This document shows, in pieces, positions 31,849 through 40,023 of a stretch of 63,566 nucleotides of DNA. The notes below the pieces were generated by a model, which saw only the letters and a list, made by a program, of their open reading frames with translations, searched no databases and had not been told where the DNA came from. Made by a program: the position numbers and the translations under genes. Source of the DNA: Bacteroidia bacterium (lineage in GTDB: Bacteria; Bacteroidota; Bacteroidia; Chitinophagales; UBA2359); contig JAUHXA010000038.1 of assembly GCA_030427245.1 (NCBI GenBank), positions 1 to 63,566 on the forward strand, read 5' to 3'. The first letter of the stretch is position 1; every line of letters begins with the position of its first letter.

Positions 31849-32481
31849 ATGACAAACAAACTTTTCTCTATTATCTTAGGGGTTATTTTATTGATAGGTA
31901 TTTCTTCTTGCTCGCAAGCTCAGACTTCTCAAAAATCAAATACAGACGATTCCCAAATTATTGAACGAGCTTTCGCAACAATCCAACAAAAAGGGAATTT
32001 CTTTTTCATTGTTTTTGATGAAGAGCCCAAAGTAAGTTATATTGACACTGAATTGGATGCTCCTTTTCGTGAAGATAAAATGAGGGTTATCATTAGTGGC
32101 CAAAAGCTTCCCATCCCTCCAAATGTTCGCATGATTGGAAATCCTTTTAAGGTAACTATGATTGAAAAAAATGGAGGCATTCAAATTGATACGAGTATTC
32201 CCAAGTCTGATTCTACTTTCACCGATTTGGGTACAGTCCAAATGAAAGCAGACGTTTTTGTAATAGAAACTACTGAAACTGTTTATGTTCCCAAAAAATT
32301 GGGGGCAGATTTTCAAAAAGTAGGTAAAGCGGTCACATTCACTGCCAAAAAACTACCTATTCCTCCAAATGTTCGCATGATTGGACAGCCTATTGAGATT
32401 GTCACTATGAAAAGTACGCCTATAAAAAGCAAGCAATTGAAGCAAAACCTAAACGATAGAACTCGAACAAAAATCAAATAA
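31849..32481 (+). CDS. Lipoprotein with two repeated modules
   Basis: A 210-residue protein with a lipoprotein signal (LLIGISSC, Cys at about residue 24). Two modules of about 50 residues follow, each ending in the identical 12-residue motif KLPIPPNVRMIG (about residues 86-97 and 168-179). The coding DNA of the repeats is also nearly identical (32107-32139 and 32353-32385, 30 of 33 bases). The C-terminus is Lys/Gln-rich. It should sit in the periplasm or outer membrane. I recognise no family and assign no function. Confidence 0.6.
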   Translation: MTNKLFSIILGVILLIGISSCSQAQTSQKSNTDDSQIIERAFATIQQKGNFFFIVFDEEPKVSYIDTELDAPFREDKMRVIISGQKLPIPPNVRMIGNPFKVTMIEKNGGIQIDTSIPKSDSTFTDLGTVQMKADVFVIETTETVYVPKKLGADFQKVGKAVTFTAKKLPIPPNVRMIGQPIEIVTMKSTPIKSKQLKQNLNDRTRTKIK

Positions 32482-32510
32482 AACAGTATCCCCTTTATTT
32501 GAAATGTAGC

Positions 32511-32548
32511 TACTCGTATTCACTTTCTGACGAAAGTGAATACGAGTA
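32511..32548. repeat. Perfect 17-bp stem-loop without T tract
   Basis: Arms 32511-32527 and 32532-32548 are exact reverse complements around a 4-base loop (TGAC). It starts 30 bp after the lipoprotein stop codon. There is no T run on the plus-strand side, so it is not a classical terminator; it may be a 3' stabilising hairpin or a mobile-element relic. Confidence 0.7.
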
Positions 32549-32698
32549 ACTCCAAAGGTATTTGAGTGGTTGACTGGTCAGCCGAACATAACTTTTGATA
32601 GAGTAGCCTGTATTATAAGTGAGAACTTCTTTGAATTTGAACTAACTCCATGAACTAATGCAGGTTTTGGCACACTATATGGGGAGGATCATCAGGTT

Positions 32699-32941
32699 AT
32701 GCTCAGTTTAACAATAATTGTCATATTGTTGGGCAACGTTTTGGTGGTACTCCTCAAACGTTACTCTGTAATACAACAAGCAGTAGATGTTCGAGTAGTC
32801 AATTTTCAAAAGATTGATAGAGTGATTGCTTTTTGGAGTTATAAAATAGATAAAAAAACGGAGTGGCACAATCCTTTGCTGTTTCAGTTTTTGGTGGGCT
32901 ACTTTTTTGGAAGTGGAGCGCATAAGCCTACTCTTAGGTAG
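32699..32941 (+). CDS. Possible 80-residue small membrane protein
   Basis: An open frame with an N-terminal hydrophobic stretch (LTIIVILLGNVLVVLL) and a charged middle. It ends inside the hairpin at 32924-32948, which is the arrangement expected if this were a transcribed small gene. There is no family match I recognise and no clear ribosome site. The gap around it (32482-33000) contains no better gene, and another frame there reads like a decayed coding sequence. Confidence 0.2.
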   Translation: MLSLTIIVILLGNVLVVLLKRYSVIQQAVDVRVVNFQKIDRVIAFWSYKIDKKTEWHNPLLFQFLVGYFFGSGAHKPTLR

Positions 32942-32948
32942 GTTTTTT
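32924..32948 (+). terminator. Rho-independent terminator not tied to a known gene
   Basis: An 8-bp stem (32924-32931 with 32938-32945, including one G-U pair) with a 6-nt loop; the T run at 32943-32948 overlaps the stem end. No confident plus-strand gene ends here; it is 440 bp after the lipoprotein stop. It points to a small transcript in 32550-32945. Confidence 0.55.
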
Positions 32949-33000
32949 AAACAGAGTCTACTCCAATTTCTCGGAAAAATAATAGATAGAGGAAAGAAAC

Positions 33001-33633
33001 TTACTCGTCTAACCACCTTAGAAGATACTTTGATAAAACCTCAACATCCTCTTTTTCAGCTTCTTTATCAAACTCAATTGCCAATTTTGATGAATTGCCA
33101 ATCACCTCTTTTATATTTTTTTCTGAAACCAAAACAACCTCCTCACTTTCCTTATTCAGTAGATAAGGTAAACGGACTAATGCTTTTTTGGCAGCACTAA
33201 ATGCGCCTATCACACCAAACACATATGAAATATCATTATTTTTAATTCCATAATCTTTTGGGAACATTGGGATACCTGCATTAAAAAGAAAGTATTGTTC
33301 GTTTTCTCCCTCGACCTTACTGTACCAAACTTGAAGCTCATATTTAAGGCAGTTGAGGTACAAATCAGTTCCGTCCGAGTAAGCATAAACATTACCTCTT
33401 AGAAATTTCTTTTTAACATTCTTGTTTATCGGATTAAGTTGATAATCATTTCCGCCATTCATTTTTATTTCTCCTTTTGCCCTCTCCTCTAACTCCACAT
33501 CATAATTCTGAGAAGGTAATTTCTCTACTACTTCTTCGAAGCTCATATAAAGCCCTTTTGGGTAAGCATCATTTTGAGGTTTTGCTTGCACACTGAACAT
33601 TAGGATAATGACAATCAATAGTATTTTTTTCAT
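33001..33633 (-). CDS. Secreted protein of unknown function (DUF6563-like)
   Basis: A 210-residue protein with a signal peptide (about residues 1-19, ending VQAKPQ). The mature part begins YPKGLYMSFEEVVEKLPS, a start I associate with a Bacteroidota family of unknown function (possibly DUF6563). It continues with a beta-rich core (NVYAYSDGTDLYLNC, EQYFLFNAGIPMFP) and a Lys/Glu-rich helical C-terminus. No catalytic residues are evident. It is flanked by intergenic regions with hairpins and stands alone on its strand. Confidence 0.55.
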   Translation of the reverse strand: MKKILLIVIILMFSVQAKPQNDAYPKGLYMSFEEVVEKLPSQNYDVELEERAKGEIKMNGGNDYQLNPINKNVKKKFLRGNVYAYSDGTDLYLNCLKYELQVWYSKVEGENEQYFLFNAGIPMFPKDYGIKNNDISYVFGVIGAFSAAKKALVRLPYLLNKESEEVVLVSEKNIKEVIGNSSKLAIEFDKEAEKEDVEVLSKYLLRWLDE

Positions 33634-33873
33634 TTATTTTTTGTTTTTTATTCACACAAAATCCTTTATACAATAAAAAATTATTGATTTTTAGTAACGA
33701 TAAAAAAATAACCTGAACGATTTTTTAGCTAACTTATCCCAAACCCTATTAAAAGAGGAACAATAGTGTTTAAGTTATTTTTTTTTACTTATTTTGAGAA
33801 CAAATATGAAGAGATTTCGGTTTTGTTGTTTTGAACATAGTTTGTTCCAAGAACTCGGAAAACTTGTAGAAGG

Positions 33874-33912
33874 AAAGGAACTTCTTATATCGTATGAGAA
33901 GTTCCTTTTTAT
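33874..33912 (+). terminator. Strong terminator between divergent genes
   Basis: A near-continuous 16-bp stem (33874-33889 with 33893-33908) with a TCG loop, followed by further Ts. It lies between a minus-strand gene that starts at 33633 and a plus-strand gene that starts at 33997, so neither gene needs it. The rest of this 363-bp gap is AT-rich. It suggests an unannotated short plus-strand RNA ending near 33912. Confidence 0.7.
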
Positions 33913-33996
33913 TTATTAAATTTATCATAATTTTGTTGATAGCGAGTGATTGTACGTTGCAGAATTACTTACTGTCTAACTATTATTGATAAGTCT

Positions 33997-35058
33997 ATGA
34001 TTTTCAAAACAAGTCTCCTCTTTTCACTACTGTTGCTTTTTCCCTCCCTCCAATTCGCCCAATCCACCGAAGCAGAAACCTATGCCCAAACTGCCTCAGA
34101 ATACATGAAAAAAGGGGAGTATAGGGACGCAGCTAAATACTACAAAAAAGCCCACAAAGAGGACAAAAAAAACGATGAATATCGCTATCAACTTGCCTTA
34201 GCCTATTACCGTAACAGCAAATTTGATGATGCCATCGAATACCTTCAATCCATCATCCAGCAATCCCAAGAAAAAATAGAATACTACCGCCTACTCGCCA
34301 ATGCCTATGACCTAAATGGCGACTATTCACAAAGCATTAAAATCCTACAAAGAGCATTGAAGCAATATCCAACTGAAGCAGAACTATACTTTGATTGGGG
34401 AGTGATAGAATGGATCAGAGAAAAGCCAGAAGCAGCTTTGGACAAATGGGAACAAGGCATTAAAATTGACCCCAATCATGCCGACAATTATTATTGGGCT
34501 GCAAAAGTATATGCGACCTCCAATGAGCCACTTTGGACACTGCTATATGGAGAAATGTTTATGAATGTGGAAAGAAATGGAGGCGACCGCTTCAATGAAA
34601 TTGCCAAACTTGTTTTGGACACCTATTTGCGGGTGGCGAATGATACACTTGCTGAGCCCGAAATATTATTGCAGCGAACCCAAAACAATCCTTTTGAAAA
34701 AGGACATTACCAACTTCAAGAGATGTTGGCCAAAAACAAAACGCCAAATGAAAGTCACACGAATAGTATTGAAGCTGTTATCGAATACCGCAAACAATTT
34801 TTAGAGCTATGGCAGCAAAATTTTGATGGCAAATATCCTACTCCTCTCTACACTTATCATCAACAACTCACAGAATCAGGACATTTTGAAGCCTACAATT
34901 ATTGGCTCTTCAACCAAGCAAATATTCGAGATTACAATATTTGGATGCAGACCCTTGAAGGAAAAAAAGGATTTCAAAACTTTATGTCTTGGTATTTGAC
35001 CCATCCGATTCGGATTCACACACAGAGTTATTTGGTACGGACAGAATACCTTGAATAA
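33997..35058 (+). CDS. Exported TPR protein
   Basis: A 353-residue protein with a signal peptide (residues 1-22, ending LQFAQ). Four or five TPR units follow (about 28-190), for example AEAYAQTA-type helices, YRDAAKYYKKAHKEDKK, FDDAIEYLQSIIQQSQ and YSQSIKILQRALKQYP. The C-terminal 150 residues are helical with no known domain. TPRs mediate protein-protein contacts; the partner is unknown. The start is the ATG at 33997; a GTG further upstream would give an implausible N-terminal extension before the signal peptide. Confidence 0.75.
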   Translation: MIFKTSLLFSLLLLFPSLQFAQSTEAETYAQTASEYMKKGEYRDAAKYYKKAHKEDKKNDEYRYQLALAYYRNSKFDDAIEYLQSIIQQSQEKIEYYRLLANAYDLNGDYSQSIKILQRALKQYPTEAELYFDWGVIEWIREKPEAALDKWEQGIKIDPNHADNYYWAAKVYATSNEPLWTLLYGEMFMNVERNGGDRFNEIAKLVLDTYLRVANDTLAEPEILLQRTQNNPFEKGHYQLQEMLAKNKTPNESHTNSIEAVIEYRKQFLELWQQNFDGKYPTPLYTYHQQLTESGHFEAYNYWLFNQANIRDYNIWMQTLEGKKGFQNFMSWYLTHPIRIHTQSYLVRTEYLE

Positions 35059-35170
35059 TTGATAATGAAAAACGGTAAGTTATTTTATTGGGGTTACTCA
35101 GCCTATTCTTAACCTTCGACAAGTAAGACTGCAATACCAAGTAATCAGTGTTTGAAATTTCCTAAAACAG

Positions 35171-35202
35171 AAAAAACGCTCATTATAAAATAAGCGTTTT
35201 TT
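35171..35202. terminator. Bidirectional terminator between convergent genes
   Basis: A 10-bp stem (35171-35180 with 35193-35202), A6 on the left and T6 on the right, with a 12-nt loop. It lies between the TPR gene and the convergent YfiR-like gene and can serve both. Confidence 0.7.
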
Positions 35203-35286
35203 GTAGAAATGGGTAAATTTATTTTTAGGATGGAACGATGATTACTACTGCAATGAGCAAGAATCATTTTTATCGAATTATTTGTA

Positions 35287-35862
35287 TTAAGGTGTAGAAC
35301 CATTTGCAACGCCTCCTGATGGGCTGGAAGGTTCTGCTAAAATAGCAATTCGCAATAGTTGAGGACTTACTTTGAAGCCATAATTAATCATTTTACTTTG
35401 GTTGATTTCAAACTTCAATGCTCCTGTTCTGTTTTCAACAAAATTAATCAACCCTCCTTTTTGTGTGAAACCGGGTTTTTCACCTACTAGTAAAATACTT
35501 TTGCGAGCCAACTCCTCTAAATTAGGAGAAGTAATATTTTGGTCTTCACTAATAAACAAAATATGACACAAAGAGGTACTAGCAGACAAAAGTTCATTAA
35601 CATTACTAAAAGAACGCACCTTAACAGGTTTTGAAACAGTGTTTAAACTTGCTCTTTGTTCTAAAAAAGCCAGTACTTCTGTATTGCCTATTACCCCAAT
35701 GACAACTTGGTCATTAGATTGCCCTCCACTCCATTCCACATATTGGATGAAATTGTAAATATAATCCGCCTTTTGACTATTGGTATTCGCCTGAACTGGT
35801 AAATTCAAACAAACGAATAGTAAGCTTAAAATTAACAGCGATATTTTCTTTTGAGTTAACAT
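35287..35862 (-). CDS. YfiR family (DUF4154) periplasmic protein
   Basis: A 191-residue exported protein with a signal peptide (about residues 1-25, ending VQA). The YfiR/DUF4154 pattern follows: KADYIYNFIQYVEW, then VVIGVIGNTEVL, then CHILFISEDQN, then ILLVGEKPGF and GALKFEINQSKM. In Pseudomonas, YfiR is a periplasmic repressor of a diguanylate cyclase. In Bacteroidota it is often found with sensor kinases, but none is next to this gene. Role here unknown. Confidence 0.82.
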   Translation of the reverse strand: MLTQKKISLLILSLLFVCLNLPVQANTNSQKADYIYNFIQYVEWSGGQSNDQVVIGVIGNTEVLAFLEQRASLNTVSKPVKVRSFSNVNELLSASTSLCHILFISEDQNITSPNLEELARKSILLVGEKPGFTQKGGLINFVENRTGALKFEINQSKMINYGFKVSPQLLRIAILAEPSSPSGGVANGSTP

Positions 35863-36328
35863 AGATTTGGATGTTGCCGTGGTTCAGTTTAATTGTAAAG
35901 TATGGGTGTTTTAAATCATAGGCTTACTAGTTTTCTTCTTAGTTTTACGATTATATAGGGTAAGAAAGATTCGTTTATTCCAAAGCTTGACTATCGGAAG
36001 TCACAATTTTATAAAAACAAAAATCTTGCCAAAAATATTTTCATGTTGATTTTTTTTATTTTCAAATCTTTACAAAGATTTTAATTTTGAATTTTTGATA
36101 AAAAATTATATTCATGTTGTAAAAAGGCAACGCTTTTTAGCACATGGATGACAAGGAACGTGATAATATTTTTTGACTTCTTTTTGTTAATAAAGAGAAC
36201 TATTCTACCTCCTTATACGATTATTTTATTATAAAAGATACGAGCAGCCTTTTGCTCACATTCAAAGTCTCTATTCTGACTTTGTAATAATTGAATAGAT
36301 TAATGCATCGAAGCGTAAAAAAATATCT
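35863..36328. other. 466-bp intergenic region
   Basis: Very AT-rich region between divergent yfiR-like and porE-like genes. It contains a small hairpin near 36120-36140 (AAAAAG / CTTTTT around GCAACG). A near-consensus TGACTTTG box lies near 36278-36285, about 45 bp upstream of the porE-like ATG. No gene is seen. Confidence 0.35.
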
Positions 36329-38407
36329 ATGAATACTGTAAGACAATTTCTGTTACTTCTACTAACCTTAGGTTTATTCTCTGTGACAAGCTGCAAATTA
36401 TTTGAAGCTCCAATAGATGCTGCGACAGCTTATGAAAATAAGCAGTATGCTGTTGCCAGTAAATTATTGATCGAAGAATACAACAAGGAATCTGACCTTA
36501 TCAAAAAATCCAACATTGCCTACAAAATAGGAGAATCGTTTCGGATGACAAACAATACTAAAAATGCCGAAACTTGGTATGCCAAGGCATTGGATTACAG
36601 CACCGAACCCGCTGTTTTTTTTAAGTATGGTCTCATGCTCAAAGCCAATGGTAAATACAAAGAAGCCATTGTGAACTTTAGAGAATATGCTCTTAGCAAT
36701 CCCATTGATGCAGTGCGAGCGACCAAAGAACGACAAGCTTGTCAACAAGCATTAGAATGGGAAAAAGAGCCTACGGACTACAAAATCCTTCCATTGCAGG
36801 GCCTCAACTCTACTGCATCGGATTATGCTCCAGTATTGTATGTGGACAATCAATTGGTCTTCACCTCTGATAGAAGCGAATCTATGGGCGAAGACGAATT
36901 TGGTTGGACTGGAAATAAATATTCAGATTTGTTTGTGGCGAATTTACTAAACGAAGTAACGTACGATTTGCCTGTCCAATTCGGAGATTCCATCAACACA
37001 GCCTTCAATGAAGGGGTCGTGAGTTTTACTTCCGATTACAGTACGATTTACTTTACAGCTTGCGGTAGTCCTCACGAAAAAGACGACTTTTGTCAGATAT
37101 ATGTCACTACTAAAGGTGAAGGAGGAAAATGGAAAGTTCCTGTTCAAGTCGTACTTTTTGAAGCAGACACCATCAATGTCGGACATCCTTACATTACTCC
37201 CAACGGCAAGGAATTGTATTTTGCAGCAGATGCTCCCGACAGCTATGGCGACAAGGACATTTACATGTCTTCCATCACTCCCGAAGGGTTATGGAGTTAT
37301 CCCAAAAATCTTGGACCCGAAATCAATACAGAGGGCTACGAAGGGTTTCCGTATATCGGAACGGACGGACGACTCTATTTTGCTTCAAATGGGCATTATG
37401 GCATGGGAGGATTGGACTTATATCGTGCTGACCGTGAGAAAAAAGGCTGGACGAACATTCAAAATCTAAAAGCCCCCATCAATTCTTCTGCCGATGATTT
37501 TGGTATTGTCTTTTTCCCCTACATCGAACCCGAAATGATGGACAAAGTGGAGGCAATGGGCTATCTGAGTTCTGCTCGAAATGGCGGAAAAGGGGCTGAT
37601 GATATATACAAGTTTGTACTAGAAATTCCCGAAGAACCACCTGTGGTGATTATAGACACTATTCCTCCTACTCCTGTTATTCCCAAAGAACCGATTTATG
37701 TTTTGGAAGGAAAGGTATTTCAAAAAATATTGGCGAATCCCGACGATCCCAATAGTGGCGTGATTCGTCGAGATCCAATCCCCAATGCAGTTGTTGAAGT
37801 CTTGGGCTTAAGTGCCAACAGCCGAATCGGAAAGCGTTTGGTGACAGACGAAACAGGTTTTTTCTCCTTAGAAGTAGAAAAAGAAACAGACTACAAGGTT
37901 CGTGCTTCCTCTGCAGGTTTTTTGGCTGCTTCAGTCAATGCTTCAACCAAAGGAAAAACAGGCTCACCGGGCGAAACAGTGAAAACTTATGTAGAAATCA
38001 CTCTTGACCGAGTATTCATCCAAAAATCCGTCACACTTCAAAACATTTACTACGATTTGGATAAATGGGATATACGGGAAGATGCCAAACCTGCTCTTAA
38101 TCAGGTTGCAACAGTGATGCTCGAAAACCCTACCATTGTCGTAGAAATGGGTTCTCATACGGATTCACGAGGGAAAAACCCTTACAACCTTGAGCTTTCC
38201 CAGAAAAGAGCAGAATCGGCAGTAGATTACCTTACTTCAAAAGGTATAGAACGAAACCGATTGATTGCAAGAGGCTATGGAGAAACACAATTGACCAATG
38301 GGTGTGATGACAGTGCTACCTGTAGTGAAGAAGAACATCAAGCCAATCGCCGAACTACTTTCAAGGTCGTATCTAATAAATATCGAGGAGGAAGTGCAGG
38401 ATTCTAA
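36329..38407 (+). CDS. porE: PorE-like OmpA-family lipoprotein of the T9SS
   Basis: A 692-residue lipoprotein (lipobox LFSVTSC, Cys22). Its domain order is TPR helices (about 30-150), PD40/WD40-like beta-propeller blades (about 155-430, with LVFTSDRSE, IYFTAC, LYFAADAPDSYGDKDIYM and LYFASNGHYGMGGLDLY), a carboxypeptidase-regulatory-like domain (about 450-565) and an OmpA C-terminal peptidoglycan-binding domain (about 570-690, MGSHTDSRG, NLELSQKRAESAVDYL). This order matches PorE of Porphyromonas gingivalis, a T9SS component thought to tie the machine to peptidoglycan. Similar proteins also occur outside T9SS, so the symbol is provisional. Confidence 0.78.
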   Translation: MNTVRQFLLLLLTLGLFSVTSCKLFEAPIDAATAYENKQYAVASKLLIEEYNKESDLIKKSNIAYKIGESFRMTNNTKNAETWYAKALDYSTEPAVFFKYGLMLKANGKYKEAIVNFREYALSNPIDAVRATKERQACQQALEWEKEPTDYKILPLQGLNSTASDYAPVLYVDNQLVFTSDRSESMGEDEFGWTGNKYSDLFVANLLNEVTYDLPVQFGDSINTAFNEGVVSFTSDYSTIYFTACGSPHEKDDFCQIYVTTKGEGGKWKVPVQVVLFEADTINVGHPYITPNGKELYFAADAPDSYGDKDIYMSSITPEGLWSYPKNLGPEINTEGYEGFPYIGTDGRLYFASNGHYGMGGLDLYRADREKKGWTNIQNLKAPINSSADDFGIVFFPYIEPEMMDKVEAMGYLSSARNGGKGADDIYKFVLEIPEEPPVVIIDTIPPTPVIPKEPIYVLEGKVFQKILANPDDPNSGVIRRDPIPNAVVEVLGLSANSRIGKRLVTDETGFFSLEVEKETDYKVRASSAGFLAASVNASTKGKTGSPGETVKTYVEITLDRVFIQKSVTLQNIYYDLDKWDIREDAKPALNQVATVMLENPTIVVEMGSHTDSRGKNPYNLELSQKRAESAVDYLTSKGIERNRLIARGYGETQLTNGCDDSATCSEEEHQANRRTTFKVVSNKYRGGSAGF

Positions 38408-38560
38408 AATCAAATGATTCATTTACAGTCATTTGTTTGAATTACGACTAAAATACGGAACAGGTCTTGAGTTTGCCATGGGAATACTGAAAAAATAACT
38501 TTTCATTTTATTCTTGTAAGGCGTTGGCTTTGAAGCTTTCTATCATTCAAAATTCCTTAG

Positions 38561-38568
38561 TATCTTTG
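38561..38568 (+). promoter_or_regulatory. Bacteroidota -7 box for the BatE-like gene
   Basis: Reads TATCTTTG, 20 bp upstream of the ATG, implying a short leader. No clear -33 element. Confidence 0.45.
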
Positions 38569-38587
38569 TCGAAGCAAAAACGGAAGA

Positions 38588-39370
38588 ATGACTAAACAGG
38601 CAATGAACATCTTTTTTTACAAGTTACTGTCCTACTCCCTATTACTGTTCTTTACTATGTTTTCCTTTGCAGCGACTCCCAAAGAGCAGATGGCAAAGGC
38701 AAATGAGTTGGCAGCAAGTGGGAAGTATGAGGAAGCCATCAAAATTTATCAAACTTTGATGGCTGAAGGGCAAGAATCTTGTGTATTATACTATAATTTA
38801 GGCAATGCATATTATCAACAGGGAAACTTATCATCGGCAATTTTGCAGTATGAAAGAGCCAAGAAAATTTCGCCAAAAGACAAAGACATTCTCCACAACT
38901 TGAACATCGCCAATCAGAACGTGAAGTTTCCAGTCAACAATCTCCCGACTTTATTTTATGTTCGTTGGTGGCAAAATATAGTGAATACCTTTTCGCCCAC
39001 TGTTTGGGGAATTTTGTGCTTAATGGCACTTTGGGGAAGCTTCATTGCATTTGGATTATTCATCTATCGCCCCGAAACCAAGCTCAAAAAACGCAGTTTT
39101 TACAGTGGAGTCACACTGGGGATTTTGACTATACTATTGTTACTTTTTGCTTACAGTCGCTATGAATATCGTTATTCCCAATCCTATGCCATTGTCACAG
39201 TAGAAGAAGTGAATCTACAATCAGCTCCTTCTGACGACAGCGAGGTAAGCACCAGCCTGACGGAAGGCGTAAAAGTAGTCGTTGAAGACCAGTTGGACGA
39301 ATGGGTGAAAGTTTCGTTGAGTGATGGACGTGAAGGGTGGATTGCTTTGAAGTCCATAGAAATGATATAA
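38588..39370 (+). CDS. BatE-like TPR/SH3 membrane protein
   Basis: A 260-residue protein. It has a signal or anchor segment (about 8-28), two to three TPR units (about 32-115, YEEAIKIYQTLMAEG, YYNLGNAYYQQGNLSSAILQYERA), two membrane helices (about 138-160 and 175-195) and a C-terminal bacterial SH3 domain (about 205-260, VNLQSAPSDDSEVSTSLTEG and EWVKVSLSDGREGWI). This architecture fits BatE of the Bacteroides aerotolerance (Bat) operon. The other bat genes (MoxR, BatA-D) are not in the window, so the gene is either separated from them or a stand-alone relative. Confidence 0.75.
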   Translation: MTKQAMNIFFYKLLSYSLLLFFTMFSFAATPKEQMAKANELAASGKYEEAIKIYQTLMAEGQESCVLYYNLGNAYYQQGNLSSAILQYERAKKISPKDKDILHNLNIANQNVKFPVNNLPTLFYVRWWQNIVNTFSPTVWGILCLMALWGSFIAFGLFIYRPETKLKKRSFYSGVTLGILTILLLLFAYSRYEYRYSQSYAIVTVEEVNLQSAPSDDSEVSTSLTEGVKVVVEDQLDEWVKVSLSDGREGWIALKSIEMI

Positions 39371-39398
39371 GCGGATTCAACTCCATTACCAACCATTT

Positions 39399-39950
39399 CT
39401 ATATAGCCATGATTTCCTTTTCCTTCGCAGCCACAATCTTTTCTATCCTACTGATGTGTGTATCTGTCAAATCCTGAACCTCTTTTTGCACGCCTTTTAG
39501 GATGTCTTCAGATAAATCATCTTTTAATTTTTTCAAATCATTATTGGCATCCCTACGTACATTTCTTACACTCACCTTAGCATCTTCACCAATCGCATGT
39601 ACTTGTTTGGCAAGGTCCTTACGACGTTGTTCAGTTAGCGGAGGCATATTAAGCCGAACCATTTCGCCATTGTTTTGAGGCGTAACTCCCAAATTTGCAG
39701 CAAAAATAGCCTTCTCAATGGGTTGAAGCATATTTTTTTCCCACGGTTGGATGGTCAATGAGCGGGCATCTGGCGTACTGATAGTTGCCACCTGACTAAT
39801 AGGTGTTTGGGAACCATAGTAATCTACAAATACACCATTCAACATAGAAGCGGAAGCCTTACCCGCACGTACTGTAATCAATTCTTTTTCGAGATGTTTG
39901 ATAGCTTCATCCATTAACATCTCCGTTGTCTCCAATATGTCATCTGTCAT
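39399..39950 (-). CDS. frr: Ribosome recycling factor
   Basis: A 183-residue protein matching the usual length of RRF, which with EF-G splits post-termination ribosomes. Conserved parts are HLEKELITVRAGKASASML near the N-terminus, LTIQPWEKNMLQPIEKAI, RLNMPPLTEQRRKDL and the C-terminal helix. The ATG at 39950 is used; a TTG three codons earlier is less likely. It is not next to pyrH, its frequent neighbour, but lies 73 bp downstream of the TPR-CHAT gene on the same strand with no clear promoter between, so the two may be co-transcribed. Confidence 0.96.
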   Translation of the reverse strand: MTDDILETTEMLMDEAIKHLEKELITVRAGKASASMLNGVFVDYYGSQTPISQVATISTPDARSLTIQPWEKNMLQPIEKAIFAANLGVTPQNNGEMVRLNMPPLTEQRRKDLAKQVHAIGEDAKVSVRNVRRDANNDLKKLKDDLSEDILKGVQKEVQDLTDTHISRIEKIVAAKEKEIMAI

Positions 39951-40023
39951 AATTATCAATTTTTTGATTTTTAAATAAGCGGTTTGAAAAACTCAAATTG
40001 CAACCGTAAAGTTAAAAATTTAT

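Noticed and set aside
33806-33919. 37-codon open frame starting MKRFRF upstream of the TPR gene
   Set aside because: Its second half is the terminator hairpin itself, so coding use is unlikely; kept only as part of the possible small RNA.
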